DNA from: Omphalotus guepiniiformis
Taxonomy: Eukaryota > Basidiomycota > Agaricomycetes > Agaricales > Omphalotaceae
Reading direction: 5' to 3'
Assembly: GCA_028554645.1 (NCBI GenBank)
Contig: JAQOOI010000053.1
Location: forward strand, 1 to 64,000
DNA: 64,000 nt
Positions 56,452 to 64,000 of the stretch are shown here, one piece after another. The notes under the pieces are model-generated. The model was not told where the DNA came from. It saw only the letters and a list, made by a program, of their open reading frames with translations, and did no database searches. Position 1 is the stretch's first letter. The number at the start of each line of letters is the position of its first letter. Made by a program: the position numbers and the translations under genes.

Positions 56452-58881
56452 ATGTATCTCGCACTCAGCATCTGGGCGATTGCTTTACAGACTGGGATGG
56501 CTCTTGCTGCCCCTCTTGCAGGTCCCACTGTTCAACTTGAATCAGCGACAGTCACTGGGACGACCTCTGGGACGGTTCAAAAGTTCTTAGGTATACCCTT
56601 CGCCCAACCTCCGTAAGTGCTTGGTGGTTTCCATGATCCATATTCCGGGCTACATGGTAACATTTCACATTTCATCACATTGTAGGGTTGGTGATCTTCG
56701 ATTCAACCTCCCGCAGCCCATCCCAGCATACAACTCGTCCTTTTCGGCATTAACGATGGGTCCGGCATGTCCTCAACAATCTCTCACTCTACCGTTACCT
56801 TCCGGACTCGCTCAGGATGCTGTGGACTTTATTGTCAACTCTATTTATGGTGTCGTATTTCCGGACGACGAAGATTGTGAGCATGATTGTTCTTTCAACA
56901 TTCCTTCTTGTCGGAGCCGCGAAGCTCATCGGCTCACGAAGGTCTTACTATCAACGTCATTAAGCCTGCAAATGCAACATCTTCTTCCAAACTCCCTGTA
57001 CTCGCGGTACGTGCGCAACCAATGGAACTCGCCATCTATTCGCTTACACGAAACGTATGTTAGTGGATATTTGGAGGTAACTTCGTTTGATGATCGGACT
57101 CTATGCGACCACTTACGTTCGGATATTCCGGTCCATTTCACAAGGTGGCTTTGAAATTGGATCTCCACAGATGTAGGCCTGTCTATTACTTGAAGACAGT
57201 TTCTTGCTAACTCGACTGTAGGTACGATGGCAGCGGTATTGTTGAACGATCTTTGGAACTCGGTGAACCTGTCATCTATGTTTCAATGAACTACCGCGTT
57301 AGTGGTGAGTACGACGTTTCTCAATTTCGCTTTCAGCGGTCTCTGAACTGCATAAGCCTTTGGGTTTTTGGCAAGTCAGGAAGTCAAGGACGCAGGCGTA
57401 GGCAATTTAGGTCTACAAGATCGTAAGTGGCCGGACGCGAACAGTGGTTCAAGATAGCTTACGCCGACTATAGAACGGGAGGCCCTGAGGTGGATCCAGA
57501 AATACATCGGGGCCTTCGGAGGCGATCCCGAAAAGGTCACGATGTAAGTTAACGCAAGCATTAATGCATTTACTTGACCTACCTATTCTGCTCTGTAGAT
57601 GGGGCGAATCGGCAGGTGCTATTTCAATCTCTCTACATATGCTCACCAACGGAGGTGACACCGAGGGTCTTTTCCGCGCTGGTTTCATGCAATCGGGTTC
57701 ACCCCTTCCTGTGGGTGATATAACGAATGGACAATCTTGTGAGTTGCCTCCGATCTCTTGCCTTGCTGATACTAATGCACAAGTGGAAAGACTATGATGA
57801 GATTGTGGAGATGACCGGATGCTCTGGTTCTTCGGACACTTTAGCCTGCTTACGGACTGTCCCTTACGCAAATCTCAAGGCTGCGGTTGATGCAACTCCG
57901 AGTATCTTCGCCTACCAAGTGAGTTAATCATGACACTTTGCATGGCTTTGAGAATGATGATCTCTAACCTCATCGCAAGTCTATCAAACTCGCATGGCTT
58001 CCTCGGGCAGACGGCACCTTCTTAGTCGACCATCCGCAGAAGTTGGTTCAGCAAGGAAAGGTTGCAAATATACCTATTGTCAATGGTAAGGCAGACTATT
58101 CAGTGACACCTATGCTTAATACCACCTCTTACAGGTGACTGTGATGATGAAGGCACACTGTTCTCTCTATCTACTCTGAACGTCACGTACGTCATCCTCT
58201 ACACCGAAATCAACCACTTTCAGTTGACATTTGCGAAGTAACAACAATCAGTTCGAAACATATCTCAAAGACGAGCTTCTACCAGGAATTTCAGCATCCG
58301 ACCTCGCGAAGTTATCGAAGGCTTATCCTGCGGATATCACACAAGGCTCTCCATTTGGCACCGGGATTCTGAACGCGCTCACACCAGAGTTCAAACGATT
58401 TGCGGCGTTCCAAGGTGATGCAGTGTTTCAAGCACCCAGACGGTTCTTTTTGCAGAACCTAAGTGGGAAACAGAACATCTGGTCTTTCTGTAAGTGTCTG
58501 TTTACGTCTTGGGTTAAGATCTCCCAATAATCGAACCTTGTAGTGAACAAACGACTCAAGGCTTTACCGATTCTGGGTTCAGTAAGAGTGGCTCTTTTGA
58601 CTCCTATATCACTTGATAATTAAATTACGCATTCACAGGCGCACGCAACAGATATCTTGAATGTCTATGGGGGAGGCGATATGGCGGATTATCTGATTCG
58701 ATTTGCCGCGACATTGAATCCCAATGGGAACACGGGGATTTCATGGCCGCAGTATACCACTGGGTCTCCCAATCTTCTGACCTTCCTCGACGGTCTCATT
58801 CCATTGACGATCACACAGGATACGTACAGAGTAAATGCGATGGAGGCCTTAACAGAAGTACTTTTGGCTATGCCATTCTAA
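56452..58881 (+). CDS. Secreted type-B carboxylesterase/lipase (esterase B)
   Basis: This is the inverted duplicate of esterase A. The start at 56452 gives the signal peptide MYLALSIWAIALQTGMALAA, then the same exon series: TTSGTVQKFLGIPFAQPP, CLTINVIKPANA, the 13-nt exon for WIFG, GFEIGSPQMYDGSG, VIYVSMNYRVS, GESAG in TMWGESAGAISIS, DCDDEGTLFS, DILNVYGGGDMADY and the end EVLLAMPF. Differences from A are scattered substitutions, a few in introns. A 3-base loss at one acceptor (near 56943) keeps the frame. The His loop AHATDILNVYGGG has Ala in place of the Gly seen in A. The gene appears intact and could be functional. Confidence 0.86.
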
Positions 58882-59234
58882 ATAATGTCAGCAGTTTAGC
58901 ACAAATTTGGGAAAGATTATACTTTACTTGGCTCTGAGGGTTTCAACATCGTAAACAAGAGCGTATTTGCAGCCGGCAGTTTTACGGCTTCGAGCGAGTC
59001 GCGAGATCGTCACATCACGTGATCTGTGACCGTTCTTTGTTCTTTTGAATCCGTGAGAACACTTCAGCTTGCCCTATCTCTTTTCGCAGTAACCATCGTT
59101 GTTGTTGTGTTGTCTTTGGGGCGATTGTCTTCAAGCCAACTTCAAGCTCCACTTCTCTGGGTGTGCTCTCCTTTGAAACTTACTCATTTTCGGATCTGAT
59201 TCTTTCCAAGGAATAGCAAACTCGTACTGAAGCG

Positions 59235-60890
59235 ATGGAGTCCACATCCCAATCTCAGGCTCTCGATGACCAAGTGGCCAGTGATCTCAGCTTCTCGTCA
59301 TCACTCAGAACACAGCTTCGAAGCTCCTTTGGACTACCTTCCACGCAGCTCAAGCACGTCCTTGAAGTTCTCGCTCAGAAGGAACAAAGTCTGGCTGAAG
59401 ATCTATTACATCACAAGACGGAGAAACGGAGAAACGAGATGGAGATGAATAGGCATCAGGCTGCGATAATAGCCCTGGAAAATCAGCAGAGAGGCTTAGC
59501 AAGCTACAGACACGCCTACCACTCCCTGATGTCTCCTGCTCGTCGTCTCCCTAAAGAGCTGCTAGAAGAAATCTTTTTTCATTTCTGTGACGAAATAGAG
59601 GTTTATCCGGGTTATATTTCTTGCCCGGCGCTGAAGTTAGCCGCTGTATGCGGCGCTTGGAGAGACGTAGTGCTGTCTTCGTCCAGGTTTTGGACGCGAA
59701 TTATTGTCCACATCGATGGCCGTCTGGTACCTGAAATGCTGAGATCCATGGAGGAGCTCGTAAACCTGGCCTTGGCACATTCAAGAGAAGCACCGCTACA
59801 TCTTGACTTGATATACTTGTATCACTCTGATGGCGCTGAGCCGGATGGATCTGACGTAGTGCTTTCAATCATGAAGACCTTTGCCCGTCACTCCCACCAT
59901 TGGCGTTACGCTGACCTTGACCTTCCGGACACTCTGTTCAACGAAATGTGTCACTTCATGCAGGGATTCGCGATGCTTAAATCGTTGACTGTCTATGGTT
60001 GTTTGCCAATTGACATCTTCGGAGTAGCATCAGAACTTCGTCATGTAACTTTGATTGAGAATGATCTCGCCCAGGCTTCTCTCGCATTCCCTTGGGACCA
60101 GATATTGACATTGAATATTGACTCTTCAGAGTCACCACTCTCCGAGATAGTGGCTTGTGTAGCGGCCTGTACAAGTCTTCAAGAACTTGACCTGAAAGCT
60201 TGCGGTTCGGATCCTTTGCGCGAGGCTGGAGACAAAACCCATTACATTCGCCAGTCACTCCAGAGATTGAATCTCAACTGTTCTCATGCACTCGAACAGG
60301 TGTTCAGCTCCTTCACACTTCCGCGATTGACCAAGCTCTTATTGGACCCGTGTCACGCTAATTGGACCTGGAGTGCCAAGCATGAACGTCTTGCGAAGGG
60401 TTTTCTATCGCGCACATCTTGTACGATCACATCGCTGACACTGAGCGGTATGCTCATAACGGACAGGCATCTCATTTCTCTTCTCCTACTTATGCCATCC
60501 GTTGAAACACTGTCCGTCAAGAAGACATATAGTTCAAGAAACACGTTGATGGACATCACGAATTTATTGATCACCTCCCTTTGCATCTCGCATTCTTCTT
60601 TCTCGGAGTTTGCAAATACGCCATTCAAACCCTTGTTGCCAAAGCTGCAGGATATCACGCTGTGGATGAACAACGAGCGTGCACCCAGCTGCCAAGGTCT
60701 TGTCGAGTTCATACAATCGCGCTGGCTTCCCGATTCACCATACGCGTCTGAAATCGGAGTTGCCTGTCTCAAATCAGCTGCATTCCATTTCTCCGGTGGG
60801 GCCATTGATTACAGTTTCCATCCACTGGAGTGCTTGAAAGATGCGGGATTGAAGTTTACTGTCACGTTCGTAGAAAAGAAAGCATATTGA
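59235..60890 (+). CDS. F-box protein with N-terminal coiled coil and LRR-like C-terminus
   Basis: A single uninterrupted frame of 551 residues. Residues about 35-85 form a charged coil (LAQKEQSLAEDLLHHKTEKR), followed by an F-box-like motif (ARRLPKELLEEIFFHFCDE, LAAVCGAWRDVVLSS, FWTRI). The rest has leucine-rich segments such as SLQELDLKACGSDPL and LQRLNLNCSHALEQVFSSFT. F-box proteins recruit substrates to SCF ubiquitin ligases, and this architecture is greatly expanded in agaricomycetes. Its start lies about 130 bp after the end of the right carboxylesterase block, so its promoter may have been replaced or shortened by that event. A 90-bp piece of its coding sequence is present at 54889-54978. 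Target unknown. Confidence 0.82.
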   Translation: MESTSQSQALDDQVASDLSFSSSLRTQLRSSFGLPSTQLKHVLEVLAQKEQSLAEDLLHHKTEKRRNEMEMNRHQAAIIALENQQRGLASYRHAYHSLMSPARRLPKELLEEIFFHFCDEIEVYPGYISCPALKLAAVCGAWRDVVLSSSRFWTRIIVHIDGRLVPEMLRSMEELVNLALAHSREAPLHLDLIYLYHSDGAEPDGSDVVLSIMKTFARHSHHWRYADLDLPDTLFNEMCHFMQGFAMLKSLTVYGCLPIDIFGVASELRHVTLIENDLAQASLAFPWDQILTLNIDSSESPLSEIVACVAACTSLQELDLKACGSDPLREAGDKTHYIRQSLQRLNLNCSHALEQVFSSFTLPRLTKLLLDPCHANWTWSAKHERLAKGFLSRTSCTITSLTLSGMLITDRHLISLLLLMPSVETLSVKKTYSSRNTLMDITNLLITSLCISHSSFSEFANTPFKPLLPKLQDITLWMNNERAPSCQGLVEFIQSRWLPDSPYASEIGVACLKSAAFHFSGGAIDYSFHPLECLKDAGLKFTVTFVEKKAY

Positions 60891-62021
60891 TAGTATTAGT
60901 AGGTTTTCGGATGAAGTGTTTTCCGTCCAGGTATACCCCAATCGCTTACGATTGTGTATAAGATTGCTGTCTGCTTCCACTTACCGGATGGCGCCAGCTC
61001 TACCAAACTTACTGTGTCGTATCTCTAGTTCAATGAGTTTCTTGATCCTTCGGTTTTCTCTTTGAATCTTTTGCTACTATCTCAAACAAATTAGCTGGGG
61101 ATATAGTTTGATATAGGAAAAACAGTAGTATTTTACACTGCACATACCCTCCGAAATGATCCTTTCACATATTCGTATTGCCCGTATTGTTACCTAGTTA
61201 TTACTGCCAATGTTTTCCGCCTTGATCGTTCCAGAATTGACCTGTGTCACCAGCCTGTCACTTGGTAGACCGAGCATTGATGAGATGAATCAGCCGGCCG
61301 TGGGACCTTGCTGCCAGCACTTTCTTCCTTCCTCTTAGTATTCCGATATCCTCAGAGAAGATTCGACCTGCACCGGACACATACCACTGTGAATGCTGCG
61401 TATATCGAAGAACAGCATCTACATATGGAAAATTGTTGTTTTCTTTCTGCGTCGGAAATGACAGGCTCGGAGATCGCGGGTCAAGAATCTGGCACCCCCG
61501 GACTCGGAAGGACGACAAGATGAGCACGACTGAAGTTTCATGCGAAGTCGGAATAACCAAACCTATGTATGTATGTACGATAATAAACGATATTCGTTAT
61601 ATTGAATCTCCTTGACACTCACGGAGCCGCAGGTGAGTAAAAGAGACGAGCGCTACGACATCATCCGACCGAACGAAGCCCGAGCGAGTGCGCCAACATC
61701 GGCTAGGTTCGGCACGAATTGGTACTTCAGTTTCTACTACATACTTACTGCGAGCTGTTTGCGATTATTCTGTTAGATTTCTAGGGGTCTTTGTCCTTCA
61801 TCAGGCTCAAAATATCGTTACTTGTTTCAATCTTATTCCGACATTCATGTATAAAAGAGTTACAAACTCGAGCTTATGCATCGTACTACTACCTCCTCAC
61901 CAGTTGAACCTGCTACGAGTTGTTCATCCACTCGTCGTTTAGAGTGAGTCCAGAGACGTCTCTATGTCGTTACATTTGCTCATTAGTACGCTCTACAGAG
62001 ACCGTTTACGCTGCACTTGTC
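60891..62021. other. Intergenic region, no supported gene
   Basis: This interval of about 1.1 kb holds the F-box 3' flank and the promoter of the zinc-cluster gene. Frames at 61258-61560 and 61688-61942 lack domains. No repeat or RNA gene was recognised. Confidence 0.45.
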
Positions 62022-64000
62022 ATGGAACCCGAGAGTGCCCCAAGACTTCGCGGTCGGTATAGAGGAAAGGCCTGTAACAATTGCAGGTGCGTTTGGTCTG
62101 GTCTCTCATGGTGTTTGTGCTTGGTATCTAACTTATCGGTATGAAAGACGACGAAAGACTGTATGTGTTTCTGATATCAAACAATATCTATCGATACTTA
62201 CTGAACGTTATAAAGAAATGTGACGGGCTTCGACCGGCTTGTTCTCAATGTGTGCGAAGTGCAAGGCCTACAGAGGAATGCGAGTACCCAGATGGAAGTC
62301 GATCGGAGACACAAGAGCTGGAAGAAAGCATACGTCGCCTCGAGATACGCATTCGTGAGCTTCAGGTACCTGAAGATGAGACGTCTGTCAGGCTACACGC
62401 ACCATACACAAGTAGTTCATCGTCCTCGTTAGTGTAAGTATACGTATCTTCGATTGTTTATATGCATCTAATTCATCCGTATGCAGTGCAGCGACAGGTA
62501 TGACAAGCTCCACACTGCGAATATCAGTCCCCAATTATGTTTTCAGTTTCTGGTACCCAGGGTTCATCTCGCTCGGGAGGTAGTTCAACATTAGAGGTAG
62601 GTTATCTTGGGGCGTTCCTTGCTTCTACTTACAGAATTCGTTGATTTCCTTACAGGAACCGCCCCACTCTGTAATTGAGCAGCTGTAAGTATGGATTTGA
62701 CCCGTGTGCGATAGTCCACTGACTCCAATACGGCAACAGAGTTGACTCATTCCTTCCTCATGCCCAAGATTTTGGATTTTTTCTGAACATCGCTAGGTTT
62801 CGTACTTCGGCTTTGCTTCACCAACCTTCGGGTCATGTTTCTCGACCATGCATGGGTCTTCTCAGTACCGTGTATCTTCTCGGTCTTCATCTATCACAGC
62901 GCTCGGAGCTTGGAGAGGAGCCTTCATTTCTCTCTCGCGCTCTGGTCGACGTTTCGAAGATCCTTTCTTCGTCGCATCCTCTCCGTATCACCCACTGTAT
63001 CCAAGCTGAGATTCTACTATCGACGTACTTTTTTCGTGCCGGAAGAATCTTGGAAGGGAAATACCACCTGGGAGCTGCGGTCTCTATCACCCTTGGCGCA
63101 AGATTGCATAAGATTCGCAGTGCGAATGATGCTCTTATATCTCCTATGCATCAACTTACAATTGCCAGTGAGCCGATGTTACCCCCTTTTCAAGATCAGA
63201 TTGAAGAAGGGGAGAGGATAAATGCGTTTTGGATGGCCTTTACGTTAAGTAAATGCTGGGGTATGGCTGATTCAATTCCAGAAGCAGTCGTCGATACACC
63301 TTGGCCGTTAGATATGGTCGGCTATGAAGAGGTAACGTATGTCTGCGCTCCTGTGTTGACGAAACACCGATTCCTTTTCTTAGAACATGTTACCGCAAAC
63401 TCTCCAAGGTGATGCTACGGTGCAGAAATTCATCGCTGGAGTGCCTTCCACCAACCTTAACGAATTCTCCACTGCAGCAATGTATGCGAAATCCTCTATT
63501 TTGCTAGCTCAAGCTGTATACGTGACAGTATCTTATTCTCCCAGTACGTCATCATTCGAATGGTTATTCCACAGATTTCATTGAACTAGTAACGCAGACA
63601 TGTCGACTGAACAGTTGAACCGCTTTGTAGCATCCGTGACCTCCTTGGACACTATCATAGAGACTTTCAAATCACACCTTCTTCCTATCGATCAGACGCA
63701 TCCGTCGTCTATTACGTTCGGCACAGTGTTCGCTAGTCATACAATAGCACACGTCGCAACGATTCAATTACACGCCATTCTAAGCAGCGGTAGCGCTCGG
63801 TCATCCCAGAAGACATTGTCTGCAGCAGAAGCGTGTGTCGATTTGATCAGGCAGATAGATACCAACGCGGTCCCTCAGTTGAATCCCCTCCTTGGAGTAT
63901 TATGGACCAGCGTTTGCCAAGTATTTATTCGAGAGATAACGAGAATACGTGCTCAGCGCTCTTCGTGGTCGTCAGATGTTGGCACATTAGTCGAACGAGA
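62022..64000 (+). CDS. Zn2Cys6 transcription factor with fungal-specific domain, cut by window edge
   Basis: The start at 62022 gives MEPESAPRLRGRYRGKACNN. The zinc cluster is assembled from three exons: ...CNNCR, a 13-nt exon (62148-62160) giving RRKT, and KCDGLRPACSQCVRS with PTEECEYPDG. The spacing C-x2-C-x6-C-x6-C-x2-C-x9-C fits a binuclear cluster. A short coil (LEESIRRLEIRIRELQ) should serve as dimerisation element. Then, after several tiny exons with a Ser-rich linker, the fungal-specific middle domain begins: DSFLPHAQDFGFFLNIARFR, CMGLLSTVYLLGLHLSQ, IQAEILLSTYFFRAGRILEG and ERINAFWMAFTLSKCWGMAD. The gene continues past 64000. Targets unknown. Confidence 0.85.

Larger units (their letters stand above)
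54186..59105. repeat. Right carboxylesterase block: inverted, circularly permuted copy
   Basis: Read on the plus strand, this block matches the left block's minus strand in two parts: first left 23685 down to 22850 (54186-54888), then, after a 90-bp F-box fragment, left 27228 down to about 23695 (54979-59105). It carries truncated esterase D, the F-box fragment, a MITE and intact esterase B. The outer ends map to adjacent left positions, while the internal junction joins distant ones. Divergence from the left block is modest (scattered substitutions and small indels). It sits between the GH71 stop and the F-box gene start. Confidence 0.8.

Overview
The window is nuclear DNA from a filamentous basidiomycete, most likely an agaricomycete mushroom. 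Genes are densely packed on both strands and cut by many short introns (about 50-70 nt, GT...AG). The gene families are typical of mushrooms: Zn2Cys6 regulator, F-box protein with an N-terminal coil, GH71, GH131, GH37, type-B carboxylesterases and a TDT transporter. No bacterial, viral or organellar signature was seen. I assembled gene models by hand from reading frames, splice sites and recognised family motifs; no database search was run.

Layout. 0-15.5 kb: a GH20 hexosaminidase remnant, an ENT3-like epsin (minus), an FMN-dependent 2-hydroxy-acid oxidase (plus), a long gene-poor stretch, ALG11 (plus) and the 5' end of MSP1. Every recognisable gene here carries small indels or an in-frame stop, and long homopolymers are common. 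15.5-20.4 kb: the rest of MSP1 and a SUN-domain ER protein (SLP1/SUCO type), both intact. 20.8-27.2 kb: two type-B carboxylesterase genes in tandem (minus). 27.3-30.5 kb: a secreted GH37 trehalase with a likely GPI tail. 31.5-42.4 kb: housekeeping genes (RBM25-like splicing factor, JLP2/CCDC25, two small paralogous Ser-rich proteins, PRMT3-type arginine methyltransferase, 2OG-Fe(II) oxygenase). 42.9-52 kb: TDT transporter, HNT1-like HIT protein, GSH2, GH131 and a MYND-finger protein. 52.4-64 kb: GH71 alpha-1,3-glucanase, a second carboxylesterase block in inverted orientation, an F-box protein, and a Zn2Cys6 transcription factor that runs off the edge.

The standout observation is the pair of carboxylesterase blocks. 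The right block (about 54186-59105) is an inverted copy of left-block material (22850-27228), but its parts are in circularly permuted order. Its two outer ends map to nearly the same left position (about 23685-23695). Its internal junction joins left positions 22850 and 27228 through about 90 bp copied from the neighbouring F-box gene. This is the arrangement expected if a circular DNA intermediate was reinserted. A 581-bp MITE-like element with TA target duplication later entered the right copy; the left copy shows the empty site.

Other points of note are very small exons (7, 10 and 13 nt) at functionally important codons, two GC-AG introns, one apparent GA-AG intron, and a nested hairpin that could be a structured RNA. 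Several genes share short divergent promoters (RBM25-like/JLP2, HNT1/GSH2).
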